Shown one piece after another: positions 9,464 through 18,192 of a stretch of 64,000 bases of DNA. A program made the position numbers and the translations under genes. The DNA is from Bacillus sonorensis NBRC 101234 = KCTC 13918. GTDB taxonomy: Bacteria; Bacillota; Bacilli; Bacillales; Bacillaceae. Under the pieces are notes generated by a model, which was not told where the DNA came from, ran no database searches, and was given only the letters and a program-made list of their open reading frames with translations. The DNA lies in NCBI RefSeq assembly GCF_001592005.1, contig NZ_BCVZ01000015.1, positions 43,640-107,639 of the forward strand. Reading direction: 5' to 3'. Position 1 is the stretch's first letter, and each line of letters begins with the position of its first letter.

Positions 9464-9787
9464 TTAATCGTGTGGAGAATCATTTTGCCGTCCGGAGTTC
9501 TGTACATTTGCCTGCTGTTCTCTGACAAAGTCAAAGCTTCTTAATACAGCTTCACCGCCATAGCCTGCGATAATGGATAAAATCACGAGCTGAATTCCGG
9601 AGTCAGGTTCCGCAGATAAAACAAGCAAAATAGAGGCGACCATGCCGACAAGGATATCTTCAAAAAAGCCAAGATAGATAAATCGTTTCGTTGTTCTCGG
9701 TTTCTCAAGGCGGCCTCTTTTTTTAATGTGCCCGAGAACCCCCATAATCCCTCCAATCAAACAAGCAACCAACACTTGATGCAGCAT
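9464..9787 (-). CDS. Small membrane protein, DUF4257-like
   Basis: About 107 residues with two or three hydrophobic stretches: an N-terminal glycine-rich helix (LVACLIGGIMGVLG), a middle helix (ILVGMVASILLVL) and a third (IQLVILSIIAGYGGEAVL). A hydrophilic C-terminus is rich in Gln/Asn. It is small enough to be a single-domain integral membrane protein. I relate it to the DUF4257 family with moderate confidence; function unknown. The start at 9787 is chosen because AGGAAGG sits 8 nt upstream. It is monocistronic. The 210-nt region upstream holds only short inverted repeats and no further gene. Confidence 0.6.
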   Translation of the reverse strand: MLHQVLVACLIGGIMGVLGHIKKRGRLEKPRTTKRFIYLGFFEDILVGMVASILLVLSAEPDSGIQLVILSIIAGYGGEAVLRSFDFVREQQANVQNSGRQNDSPHD

Positions 9788-10008
9788 CTTCATCACCTTC
9801 CTAAAGCCCTTAGTTTAGTCAAGCGACTTCAGGCCATCAAGCAGCCCCCCCTAGACCCTTTGCGATGATTTTCGATACTACCACAGAAAATGTGTTCTGT
9901 CTCTGAAGAAAAAAAGCTTGTTTCTTCCATTATATGTGAAGAACGCAATGATAATCTTGATTCCTTCGATTCATTTTCACATAATTACATTTACCTATTT
10001 TTTCTATA

Positions 10009-11187
10009 TCAGTCCTGGTGAACGGAGAGCTGCTTTTCTTTTCGTTCATATAAAAACGCTGTTCCAATGCTGACCAGCAATAAAACGATCAGCACGGCCA
10101 ACAATACCTGCATGCTGAAGGCATCAACAAGCATTCCGCCAAACAGAGGCCCGATCATCCTGCCGCCTGTTGCCATACTGTTGACAAATCCTTGGTAAAA
10201 TCCCTCTTTCCCCCGCGGAGCGAGGCGGTTGGCAATGGTCGGAACAGCCGGCCAGACAAGCATTTCCCCGAGCGTCAGCACAATCATCGCTCCAAGGAAC
10301 GCCTGGAACGATTCGGCGGCGAAGAGAATGCCGTAAGCGAATATAAAGATGACAAAACCGATAACGATTTGTTTTTTTAGAGATTTGGCGAACCGTTTCA
10401 CAAATAAGCCGATGACAGGCTGTCCCAACACGATGAGGGCGCCGTTTACAGTCCACAGCAGGCTGTACTTGCCGAGGGATATGCCAAGCTCCTGGGTATG
10501 TGAAGCAATTGTTGAAGACCATTGGGAATAAGCGACCCATCCGAGAAGATAGCCCGTACATACAAGCATAAGAGCTGAAAATCTTGATTTTCCGCTTCCT
10601 GCGGCAGCATGGTCTAAAACAGTTGACTGCACTGCGGGTTCTGTGCGGATGTGTCTGAAACCGAAAAACGCGATTGCGAAAAAAACGGCGTAAAGCATCG
10701 CATTGGCGAAAAAGACGTAGGCAAAGGAAAAGGATGCGACGATTCCTCCCAGCGCAGAGCCGACCGCAACTCCGGCATTTTGCGCTACATATACGGCATT
10801 AAAAGCCTTTCTTCCGCCCTCAGGCCAAACCGATCCGGCCATTGCATAACACGCCGGAAACACAACCCCTGATCCGAAGCCGGCGATTGCCAGCAGGACA
10901 ATATAAGCGAACCAGTCATGAAAAAACACAAGGCCCGAAAGACTGGCAAACGTAACGACAATTCCGAGAATAACCGATTTAAACCCGCCGATTTTATCGA
11001 ACAGAAAACCGCCGCACAAATTTCCGATGACATTTGCGCCGGAGTTCAGCATCAGCACAAACCCGGCTGCAGTTAAGGATTTGCCCAAATGCTGATGAAT
11101 ATAGATGGTGTTCAGCGGCCACAAAAAAGAAGCCCCCGTTACATTGATAAACATCCCGATGACCAGCAGCCATAGAGTACGCGGCAT
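10009..11187 (-). CDS. yttB: MFS-type transporter YttB
   Basis: Major facilitator of about 392 residues with 12 predicted membrane helices. The loop between helices 2 and 3 has the MFS signature GGFLFDKIGG, and GSALGG resembles motif C of drug/H+ antiporters. In B. subtilis this gene also sits next to leuS. The start MPRTLW at 11187 is preferred because AAGAAGGA lies 7 nt upstream, although two in-frame ATGs occur just before it. The substrate is unknown; a multidrug-efflux role is only by family. Confidence 0.85.
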   Translation of the reverse strand: MPRTLWLLVIGMFINVTGASFLWPLNTIYIHQHLGKSLTAAGFVLMLNSGANVIGNLCGGFLFDKIGGFKSVILGIVVTFASLSGLVFFHDWFAYIVLLAIAGFGSGVVFPACYAMAGSVWPEGGRKAFNAVYVAQNAGVAVGSALGGIVASFSFAYVFFANAMLYAVFFAIAFFGFRHIRTEPAVQSTVLDHAAAGSGKSRFSALMLVCTGYLLGWVAYSQWSSTIASHTQELGISLGKYSLLWTVNGALIVLGQPVIGLFVKRFAKSLKKQIVIGFVIFIFAYGILFAAESFQAFLGAMIVLTLGEMLVWPAVPTIANRLAPRGKEGFYQGFVNSMATGGRMIGPLFGGMLVDAFSMQVLLAVLIVLLLVSIGTAFLYERKEKQLSVHQD

Positions 11188-11276
11188 TGTTTGTTCCTTC
11201 TTTCTCATTTTCATTCCTTCTAGATTCTATTCGTTTTGGCCGTTTTTTTCAATTGATTGATTTTCGGTTTTGGCAT

Positions 11277-11306
11277 AAAAAATCCCCTTTTTAGAAAAGG
11301 GGATTT
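11277..11306 (-). terminator. Terminator of metQ
   Basis: Minus-strand stem AATCCCCTTTT/AAAAGGGGATT with a T-run, located between metQ and yttB, which makes metQ monocistronic. Confidence 0.85.
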
Positions 11307-11315
11307 CGCATTCGG

Positions 11316-12137
11316 TTATTCAGTCATCCATTTCGGCTTTCCAAACCCGGCAAATTCTTTGTCGATCGTTTCTTCGAAAGCCTTGGATTCGACCGCTTCT
11401 TTTAAATCTTTGGCGAATTGTTTATCCTTGTTTTTTCCGTCCACAACGACTTGGTTGCGATAGCGGTCAGGCATGTTTTCCAGCGCCAGGGCATCCTGCA
11501 ATTTCATATTGGCGGAAAGTGCGAAATTGCCCGGCACGGCTGCGATGTCAAGATCCTCCACCGCCCTTGGCAAATTGGCGGATTCAAGCTGTTTAAATGT
11601 CAGCTTTTTCGGATTGTCCGTGATATCGCGTTCAGACGCCTTTAATGTATCGATGCCGTCTTTCAGTTGAATCAGCCCTTGATCCTTTAAGGTTAAAAAC
11701 GCTCTGGCCGCATTGGCCGGATCATTTGGAATCGCCACTTCCGCACCCGGCTTGATGTCTTGCAGATGTTTGTACTTGGAAGAATAGAGTCCCATCGGCG
11801 CGGTCGGCACTGAAATCAGCGCCGCCAGATTTTTGTTGTTTTCTTTATTGTAAGCTTTCATAAAAACTTCATGCTGAAACAGATTGGCGTCAAGGTCGCC
11901 TTCGCTTAACGCCGTGTTCGGCTGTACATAGTCCGTAAACTCAATCGCTTCCACTTGATAGCCTTTTTTCTCGAGCTCAGGCTTGATCGCCTTTGTGACC
12001 ATATCGTAGTACGGCCCTGCGGTGGCGCCGATTTTGATCGTCTTGCCTCCATTTGCCGCGCTGTTTCCGCATGCGGCCAGAAGTCCGATCATTCCCGCCA
12101 ATACAAGTGAAGACCATAGCTTTGTCCATTTCTTCAT
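11316..12137 (-). CDS. metQ: Methionine-binding lipoprotein, orphan MetQ paralogue
   Basis: NlpA/MetQ-family binding protein of 273 residues for D/L-methionine uptake. A signal peptide ends in the lipobox LAAC (Cys near residue 23). The mature part contains family blocks IKIGATAGPYYDMV, DANLFQHEVFM and IAAVPGNFAL. It is anchored on the outer face of the membrane. An S-box SAM riboswitch precedes it, so it is made when SAM is low, in line with methionine scavenging. No metN ATPase or metP permease lies beside it, so it must use a transporter encoded elsewhere. Confidence 0.9.
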   Translation of the reverse strand: MKKWTKLWSSLVLAGMIGLLAACGNSAANGGKTIKIGATAGPYYDMVTKAIKPELEKKGYQVEAIEFTDYVQPNTALSEGDLDANLFQHEVFMKAYNKENNKNLAALISVPTAPMGLYSSKYKHLQDIKPGAEVAIPNDPANAARAFLTLKDQGLIQLKDGIDTLKASERDITDNPKKLTFKQLESANLPRAVEDLDIAAVPGNFALSANMKLQDALALENMPDRYRNQVVVDGKNKDKQFAKDLKEAVESKAFEETIDKEFAGFGKPKWMTE

Positions 12138-12157
12138 TCCGTTCTCCCCCTTAACAT

Positions 12158-12303
12158 AAAAAAACTCTTTCAGCCCATCTGAAAGAGTTCCTCACTTATC
12201 TTTCAGAATGCGTCTGACATTCTGCTGGATTTAGCACCTTGCATATATGCAGGTTGCTGAGATTTCACAGGGCCAGTCCCTCCATCTCTCTTCATAAGCT
12301 ACC
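12158..12303 (-). promoter_or_regulatory. S-box (SAM-I) riboswitch controlling metQ
   Basis: The minus strand reads the S-box landmarks in order: CTTATGAAGAGAG, GGAGGGACTGGCCC, GAAATCTCAGCAACC and GGTGCTAAATCC. A terminator hairpin ACTCTTTCAGA/TCTGAAAGAGT with a T-run follows at 12158-12190. SAM binding would favour the terminator. Confidence 0.95.
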
Positions 12304-12326
12304 TATTTGATTTTTGAATTCCTTTT

Positions 12327-12355
12327 ATTTTACGTATGAATATTAAGATTTGCAA
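12327..12355 (-). promoter_or_regulatory. SigA promoter of the metQ riboswitch transcript
   Basis: Minus-strand TTGCAA (12355-12350), 17-nt spacer, TAAAAT (12332-12327). The stretch from here to 12513 holds no convincing gene. Confidence 0.7.
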
Positions 12356-12513
12356 GAAGTTTTTTGCTTTTTCTCTTCAGCTTTTGCTTGTTGCTTTTCA
12401 ACGTCACAGCGCTGTAAGGATTAAAAGCATACTCCGAAAAGTGATTGAATAGCTTATCTCTTTTAAAAAACCGCTCAAATTCCGGCATCTTATGTAAGGT
12501 TTTTTTCGTTTTT

Positions 12514-13131
12514 TTAATTCTCTTCCTTAATATGGGGCAGTAACATATTCCGCAATGATTTCCCATATAAATTTAGAGGCATAAGATCTTGATTTATATA
12601 ATAGAATATCGCCATGCCATTTTCTAACGAAAGAATGGTCCATGCTATTTCGTCCGTTGATAGATCAGATTCGTAATTCTCACTTAACATCAATTCATTA
12701 ATAGCTTTTGATATTTGTTTTACAGATTCAGTTATCATGCCGGACCATTTATGACGCACAGATTCTTCACGCATCGCATAAAGAAGAAATTCCATATTAA
12801 GCATGCTCAATGTTCGATTTTTCTGAGCGACTGAAAGGAAATATTTATCTATTGTTTCGATAAAATGTGAAAGCGATTGATGTTGCTTAATTACGTTGCG
12901 AATATTGTCCACATGCGCTTCCATTTGTTGTTCCAAAATGGTAAGAAATAGCTCTTCTTTGGAATGAAAATGAGCATAGAACGCACCCTTGCTAAATCCA
13001 GCATGTTCTGCAATTTTGTCAACAGTGGCTCCGTAAAAGCCCATTTGGGCAAAGATTTCTACCGCTGCTTCTAAAAGCAGCTTCCGTGTTTCTTTTTTTC
13101 GCTCCTCTTGGGTTAATCTTCTTCTGACCAT
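12514..13131 (-). CDS. TetR/AcrR-family transcriptional regulator
   Basis: Repressor of about 205 residues. The N-terminal TetR DNA-binding helix-turn-helix is at roughly residues 10-55 (LLLEAAVEIFAQMGFYGATVDKIAEHAGFSKGAFY region), followed by a helical ligand-binding/dimer domain. The start at 13131 is set by AAGGAGG 7 nt upstream; an upstream ATG at 13167 lacks a site. It is divergent from a heme O synthase-like gene, and its own promoter region overlaps that gene's promoter, so it likely represses both. Base composition is clearly AT-richer than the neighbours, which suggests acquisition. The ligand is unknown. Confidence 0.85.
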   Translation of the reverse strand: MVRRRLTQEERKKETRKLLLEAAVEIFAQMGFYGATVDKIAEHAGFSKGAFYAHFHSKEELFLTILEQQMEAHVDNIRNVIKQHQSLSHFIETIDKYFLSVAQKNRTLSMLNMEFLLYAMREESVRHKWSGMITESVKQISKAINELMLSENYESDLSTDEIAWTILSLENGMAIFYYINQDLMPLNLYGKSLRNMLLPHIKEEN

Positions 13132-13151
13132 TTGTCTTCCTCCTTTTTCAC

Positions 13152-13192
13152 TTGACAAGCATACCACGCAGAATTAATATACCATATAGTAT
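13152..13192 (+). promoter_or_regulatory. Promoter of the CtaB-like gene with a candidate TetR operator
   Basis: A near-consensus promoter TTGACA (13152-13157), 17 nt, TAATAT (13175-13180). A 14-bp palindrome with one mismatched pair, ATACCATATAGTAT (13179-13192), overlaps the -10 and transcription start. That is the position expected for repressor binding by the divergent TetR protein. Confidence 0.65.
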
Positions 13193-13256
13193 TTAAATTC
13201 CAACCAGTATAAAAACTGCAATTGAATGTCGATCAAAAAGGGGAAGAGGGGGCGCA

Positions 13257-14180
13257 ATGCAGACAGAAAAAAACCTTACACAGAAAAGGGCTTTATCAAC
13301 CATTTTGGCTCAAACTATTAAATCAGGGATTATTAAGTCAAATTTGATCCCGATGTTTGCCGGACTAACTTTGTCATTATATACATACAAAATCGGCCCT
13401 GTTGAGAAACTTTCGGAAATAACCTTTGCTCTAATTGGCTCAATATTAGTAATGGGAGCGGCAGGCGCTTTTAATAACTTATATGACCGGGATATCGACT
13501 GTATCATGGAGAGAACCAAAAAAAGACCTACTGTAACAGGAGAAATAAAACCTAAAACAGTATTATGGCTCGGGATCTCCATGGCAGCAACCGGAATGTC
13601 ATGTCTTTTATTAACAACTCCTCTTGCAGCATTTCTAGGGTTTTTAGGTTTATTTTTTTATATTGTCCCATATACGATGTGGAGCAAGAGAAGAACAATC
13701 TATAATACAGAAGTGGGAAGCATCTCTGGAGCAATGCCGCTTTTAATTGGTTGGTCGGCTATTCATCCATACATTACACATCCTGCTGTTCTCGGTTTAT
13801 TTATGATTGCGGTTATTTGGCAAATGCCGCATTTTTATTCAATCGCCATTCGTAAACACGATGAATATAAAGCTGCTAAGGTTCCAATGCTTCCCGTTGT
13901 CAAAGGCGTTAAAAGGACATATATACAAACCAATATTTATTTAATTGTTTTAACCGCAACAAGTTTTCTTCTCGGGCCATTAAGCCATGGTCTTATGTTA
14001 TCAGCACTTCTTTTAAATGTTCTGTGGATTATTTTAAGCATTTTTGGTTACAAAAAGATGGAATCGGAGAAATGGGCAAAATTAATGTTTATTTATTCCC
14101 TGTTTCATATGACTGTCTTCTTTTCAACGGTAATTGCCTATTCTCTAACGGGCATTTTTTTGGAAGAAATTGATTTATAA
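13257..14180 (+). CDS. Protoheme IX farnesyltransferase (heme O synthase) family protein
   Basis: UbiA-superfamily membrane prenyltransferase of 307 residues, related to CtaB/CtaO, which joins a farnesyl group to heme B to give heme O for terminal oxidases. The Asp-rich site NNLYDRDID is at residues 73-81, followed by ERTKKRP at 85-91. The second motif region is around KHDEYKAAKVPMLP. About eight or nine membrane helices are predicted. It stands apart from any cta operon, is paired with a TetR regulator and is AT-rich. It is probably an extra, conditionally expressed copy. It could also modify another heme or aromatic acceptor. Confidence 0.8.
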   Translation: MQTEKNLTQKRALSTILAQTIKSGIIKSNLIPMFAGLTLSLYTYKIGPVEKLSEITFALIGSILVMGAAGAFNNLYDRDIDCIMERTKKRPTVTGEIKPKTVLWLGISMAATGMSCLLLTTPLAAFLGFLGLFFYIVPYTMWSKRRTIYNTEVGSISGAMPLLIGWSAIHPYITHPAVLGLFMIAVIWQMPHFYSIAIRKHDEYKAAKVPMLPVVKGVKRTYIQTNIYLIVLTATSFLLGPLSHGLMLSALLLNVLWIILSIFGYKKMESEKWAKLMFIYSLFHMTVFFSTVIAYSLTGIFLEEIDL

Positions 14181-14274
14181 TGGTAAAAGGCTGCAACAAT
14201 TTCTTCCCCATTCATCAAAACGCCAATACCCGTGTTTACAAAAAATGAATTTATATAGTCAGTTTTTAAAAAAA

Positions 14275-14302
14275 TAAAAAGCCGGCAATCCGCCGGCTTT
14301 CA
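14275..14302. terminator. Bidirectional terminator between the CtaB-like gene and ytrF
   Basis: GC-rich hairpin AAAGCCGGC/GCCGGCTTT flanked by A- and T-rich tracts, between convergent genes. Confidence 0.8.
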
Positions 14303-14304
14303 AA

Positions 14305-15636
14305 CTACAGCTCTCTTCTTAATGCTGTCAGCACGTTCGTTCTCGTCGCTTTGACGGCCGGATTCAAGCCTGACAGAATCGCTACTCCCATACTGATAAC
14401 GCTCGCGATGATGACAAGGCTCACCGGAATATAGGAGAACGTGATGCTGAACTCCTGTGCAGTTCCTTCCCCTTGGGAAACGGATGACAAAATAACCGGG
14501 AGAATCTTGTTCACCAAAAAGCTGACGCCGTATGAAATGATGATGCCGACTACAGATCCGATAAAGCCGATATAGGCGCTTTCCATTAAAAACATTTTGC
14601 GGATGACGTTCGGGCTTGCGCCGATCGCTTTCATGATTCCGATCTCCTGGGTCCGCTCCGTGACGGCCATTGTCATCGTGTTGAAAATGCCGATCGCAGA
14701 AATCAATATGGCAATCACCCCGACGAAAATCAGTCCGATTTTAAAAGCCGTAAAAAACAGATTGATGCTGTCAAGTCTTTTGGTCACTGAATCGACGTAG
14801 AAGCCTTTGTCTTCCAAATCTTTCGTAAGCTGATCGACATGTTCAAAGTTGTCCGCATAGACTGTCAGTTTTTTTTCTATATCACCGCTGTCTTTATCCG
14901 CTTTCAGAAAATCGGTAATCCCTTTTTGCATGTCATTGCTGACATAGACGCTGGAATCCCTCACCCAATCATAAGAAGGTTTTTCCATTACCCCGACAAT
15001 CTTAAAGTCATACGTTTTTTCCTTACCTTTTTCTCCTGTCTTTTCATCTAACTTTGCAATCTTTAATTCTATCGTCTTACCGAGAATGTCTTTTTCATAT
15101 CCTTTAGGTTGTTTTACATCATCTGGATTGTTTTCTTGCTGCTTCTCAAAGTCTTTCGCTTCTTTTTTCGTCCACAGCTGATTGCCAAAATGATAGCCGA
15201 CGACGATTTCATTCGGCGATTTCGCCACGCGGCCGCGGTCCAATTTAATGTTTGCTTTCTGCTCTGCAGCCATATCAGTAAGTGTAATATAACCAATTTG
15301 CCCATTGGTCCGATTGCCAAACTTGGCTTCTACAGGCACCATCACTTTTGTACGTTCGATAACGGCTGCTACATCGCCGCGTTTCTCAAATTCTTGTAAG
15401 TCTTTCTTCTGAACAGGCTTGTCGCCTTGCCCATCCTTGCCCATGACATCGATTTTCGTGACAATCTGCTCTCTCATCAGCTGATCGGTCATCGACTTTT
15501 GCAGCCCGAAGCCGACGGAGGCGAGCACGATTAAAAACGCGCAGGCTACTGTAGTGGCAAGTATCGTCATAAACACCCGAAGGCGGTTTTTCTTCATATT
15601 TCTTCTAATAAATTTCAACTGGTCCTTAAACTTCAA
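14305..15636 (-). CDS. ytrF: ABC transporter permease YtrF (FtsX/MacB type)
   Basis: Permease of about 443 residues. One N-terminal membrane helix (VFMTILATTVACAFLIVLASVG) is followed by a large extracytoplasmic MacB-like domain. Three C-terminal helices of the FtsX domain follow, with the MTMAVTERTQEIGIMKAIGAS signature near residues 320-340. The start is a TTG at 15636, overlapping the ytrE stop by 11 nt and preceded by AAAGGGGA. This matches the known family N-terminus KFKDQLKFIRRNMKK. It works with YtrE. In B. subtilis the operon responds to cell-wall-active antibiotics and affects wall thickness. Confidence 0.9.
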   Translation of the reverse strand: MKFKDQLKFIRRNMKKNRLRVFMTILATTVACAFLIVLASVGFGLQKSMTDQLMREQIVTKIDVMGKDGQGDKPVQKKDLQEFEKRGDVAAVIERTKVMVPVEAKFGNRTNGQIGYITLTDMAAEQKANIKLDRGRVAKSPNEIVVGYHFGNQLWTKKEAKDFEKQQENNPDDVKQPKGYEKDILGKTIELKIAKLDEKTGEKGKEKTYDFKIVGVMEKPSYDWVRDSSVYVSNDMQKGITDFLKADKDSGDIEKKLTVYADNFEHVDQLTKDLEDKGFYVDSVTKRLDSINLFFTAFKIGLIFVGVIAILISAIGIFNTMTMAVTERTQEIGIMKAIGASPNVIRKMFLMESAYIGFIGSVVGIIISYGVSFLVNKILPVILSSVSQGEGTAQEFSITFSYIPVSLVIIASVISMGVAILSGLNPAVKATRTNVLTALRREL

Positions 15637-16324
15637 CAGTCTCTTCCCCTTTCTCCAAAACGCCGTCAAATAAATGGAATTTCGTATCTGCGATGGACGC
15701 CACCTCATCATCGTGGGTGATGATGATAAACGTGATGCCTCTTTCTCTGTTGAGCTGCTTGATGAATTCAAGGATTTCCTGCTCTGTTTCAGAGTCAAGA
15801 CTTCCTGTCGGCTCGTCCGCCAAAATGATCGACGGGTTTAAAATCAGCGCCCGCGCGATGCTGACCCGCTGCTGCTGTCCGCCGGAAAGCTCGTTCGGAA
15901 AATGGCCGGCGTGGTTTTCAAGACCGACCCTGTGCAGCATTTCTGTGACTTTTTGTTTCCGCTCTGACGGATGGACGCCTTTTAATGTCAGGGGCAGCTC
16001 AATATTTTCAAATGTCGTCAAGCTCGGAATCAGCTGAAAGCTTTGAAAGATAAAGCCGAAATTCTCAAGCCGGAATTTCGCCCACTCCTTTTCGCTGAAT
16101 CCCGTCACATCCGTACCGCCGATAACGATCTTTCCTTTCGTCGGCGCGATATAGCCGGAAATCAAATTTAACAGCGTCGATTTCCCCGAGCCGCTCCGCC
16201 CGACGATGCAGGCGATTTCCCCTTTCTCGACGGTAAGTGAGACATCCTTCAATACCTTGATTTCATTTTCCCTACCCTTTTTTCCGATTTTGAATGAATG
16301 GTGAATATGTTGAATGTCGATCAT
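15626..16324 (-). CDS. ytrE: ABC transporter ATPase YtrE (MacB/LolD type)
   Basis: ATPase subunit of 232 residues. Walker A GRSGSGKST is at 42-50, the signature LSGGQQQR at 146-153 and Walker B IILADE just after. The order and size are typical of LolD/MacB-type ATPases that power FtsX-type permeases through mechanotransmission rather than transport across the membrane. Partner is YtrF, whose start overlaps its stop. Upstream lies the ytrC/D-like permease, 15 nt away. Confidence 0.95.
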   Translation of the reverse strand: MIDIQHIHHSFKIGKKGRENEIKVLKDVSLTVEKGEIACIVGRSGSGKSTLLNLISGYIAPTKGKIVIGGTDVTGFSEKEWAKFRLENFGFIFQSFQLIPSLTTFENIELPLTLKGVHPSERKQKVTEMLHRVGLENHAGHFPNELSGGQQQRVSIARALILNPSIILADEPTGSLDSETEQEILEFIKQLNRERGITFIIITHDDEVASIADTKFHLFDGVLEKGEETVEV

Positions 16325-16339
16325 GTTCTCTCTCCTTTA

Positions 16340-17320
16340 CTAATGCTTCATTTTTTTATAAATGGCAAAATAGCTGATGAAAAAGCCGATTACCGCGCCC
16401 AGAATCATGCCGAGCACATATCCTATCATTGACTCGCTGGCGCCGTATCCAAAATATCCAAATGAGAGAATACTGGCGATAATGACAAATATGTGAATCG
16501 GCCGATCAAGCTGTTTCCATAAGAAAAAGCTGCCGCTTCGCTCGCTCGGATGTTTCACAAAGCTGATATATCCGATAACATAAAACAAAATGCCCATAGC
16601 AGCCGGAATCAGCAAAATATATTTTGAATCCGTGACCCACACCGGATTGACATAAATAATCGGAATCATATACTGAAAAATTTGAGAATCAATAATTGGC
16701 AATTGATCCCAAAACAGCTCCCTTCCTATAATGGCTCTGAGATTTAGAGCAGGTATAACCACAATTAAAAAAGGCAAAATCGTAACCGTAAAAGATGTTA
16801 AAAGCTGCGCAAACAGATTGCCTGTCAGCGCTCCTGCGGCCATGACAAGAGAATACGCCATCAAACTGATGATCATTGAACCAATCATAAAGTGGTCGAA
16901 AAACTCGACGCTGCCGGGCTTGAGAAGGATGATCAACAGTTTTGACAACAGGTAGCCAAGCAGCTGGGCGCCTACTAAAACCGTTCCGCCCATCCAAAAT
17001 TTCGTATGAAACACCTGGCCTCTGGAATACGGCAAGCTTAATGTAAAATCCAGCAGCCCTCTGCTTCGCTCAAGCCCCAGCTGGGCTACGGCCAAAAAAA
17101 CGCCGGGCGCCCAGAAAAACTGAAGCGAGCCGCCAGATTGATAATTCAGATAAAATTGGCAATCTCTAGGATTCCAATTGTCATTATTCAAACATCCCTG
17201 ATAGGAAAAGTATTCACTTATAATTGAAAGAGGAGTGCTTAAAAACAAAAGAAAAAAAATCGCCAGTAACAAAGCTTGATGCTGTTTCCATTCTTTATAA
17301 ATCAGCCCGCGGTCTACCAT
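16340..17320 (-). CDS. ytrC: ABC transporter permease of the YtrC/YtrD family
   Basis: ABC-2-like permease of 326 residues with six predicted membrane helices, starting near residue 15 (LLLAIFFLLFLSTPLSII). A long extracytoplasmic loop follows helix 1. It overlaps ytrB by 7 nt, so it pairs with that ATPase. In B. subtilis two similar adjacent genes, ytrC and ytrD, occupy this place; here there is only one, and it could equally be called ytrD. The YtrBC(D) half belongs to the antibiotic-inducible ytr operon. Confidence 0.85.
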   Translation of the reverse strand: MVDRGLIYKEWKQHQALLLAIFFLLFLSTPLSIISEYFSYQGCLNNDNWNPRDCQFYLNYQSGGSLQFFWAPGVFLAVAQLGLERSRGLLDFTLSLPYSRGQVFHTKFWMGGTVLVGAQLLGYLLSKLLIILLKPGSVEFFDHFMIGSMIISLMAYSLVMAAGALTGNLFAQLLTSFTVTILPFLIVVIPALNLRAIIGRELFWDQLPIIDSQIFQYMIPIIYVNPVWVTDSKYILLIPAAMGILFYVIGYISFVKHPSERSGSFFLWKQLDRPIHIFVIIASILSFGYFGYGASESMIGYVLGMILGAVIGFFISYFAIYKKMKH

Positions 17321-18192
17321 CTTCGCTTCCCTCCAAACTTCGCGATGAATACTTCCTCAAGGCTGACAGGAAGCTCGTTCCATACCTTGGGAGACAAACT
17401 TTTAAGAAACTGCCTGCTGACATCGTCTTGTTTCGGAATCAGCACGGTGTAAAACACGCCTGAATGATCTAAAACAGGTATTTCTCTCTCCCTGATTTTC
17501 AAATTGACATCTTCTTCAAACACCATTTGAATTTTCATAAAGTCTTCTTTCAGATCGTCAAGATCCATGACATTCGACAATGTATTGTCTTCGAGAAAAC
17601 CGATCCGGTTGCACATCCGCTCAATATCTTCGAGCCTGTGGGATGTGATTAGAATGGTCGTATTGTGTTCAGCCACTTCATCGACCATCAGCTGCAAAAC
17701 GTCATGCCTTGTGACCGCATCGATGCCGTCTGTCGGTTCATCAAGCAATATGACGGCCGGACGGATGGCGAACGAAAGAATGAGTGACAGTTGCTTTTTT
17801 AATCCTGTCGACAGCTCGCGGTATTTTTTTGTTTCTGAAATCCCGTAGCGGTTCATTAGTTCGTCCGCATATGTCACATCAAAGTCTGGATATATGTTGT
17901 GCAAAATGGAAACGAGCTGCTTATAATTGTATTTTTCAAAATAAGGATTTTGGACCGGCATATACACAATATTGCGCTTCACCAGCGGATGGTCCTTAAT
18001 ATTGACATTGTCAAATAAAATCTCTCCATGATCAGGCAGAAGAATCTGCTGGATGAGGCGCAGGAGCGTCGTTTTCCCGGAACCGTTTCTGCCGAGCAGT
18101 CCGAAAATTTCTCCTTCTTCCAGTTTTAACGAAACATCCTTGAGCACTTCTTTTCCATCAATCGTTTTGGACACATGCTTCAGCTCAATCAT
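17314..18192 (-). CDS. ytrB: ABC transporter ATPase YtrB
   Basis: ATPase of 292 residues with Walker A GRNGSGKTT near residues 34-42, an LSTGLKKQ-type signature and Walker B VILLDEPTDG. The C-terminal extension of about 70 residues is typical of BcrA-like exporter ATPases. The start at 18192 (ATGATTGAG) is used because AAAGGAGGAG lies at proper distance, while the ATG at 18198 abuts it; the resulting length equals that of the B. subtilis protein. It overlaps ytrA by 8 nt. The partner is the ytrC/D permease. Confidence 0.92.
   Translation of the reverse strand: MIELKHVSKTIDGKEVLKDVSLKLEEGEIFGLLGRNGSGKTTLLRLIQQILLPDHGEILFDNVNIKDHPLVKRNIVYMPVQNPYFEKYNYKQLVSILHNIYPDFDVTYADELMNRYGISETKKYRELSTGLKKQLSLILSFAIRPAVILLDEPTDGIDAVTRHDVLQLMVDEVAEHNTTILITSHRLEDIERMCNRIGFLEDNTLSNVMDLDDLKEDFMKIQMVFEEDVNLKIREREIPVLDHSGVFYTVLIPKQDDVSRQFLKSLSPKVWNELPVSLEEVFIAKFGGKRRW

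Noticed and set aside
9325..9525. 66-codon plus-strand frame over the leuS promoter
   Set aside because: Antisense to the T-box and promoter, with no suitable start signal. The hydrophobic composition comes from T-rich DNA.
12330..12566. 78-codon reading frame on the minus strand downstream of the TetR gene
   Set aside because: Overlaps the end of the TetR gene, is Lys/Asn-rich from AT-rich DNA, and has no ribosome-binding site.
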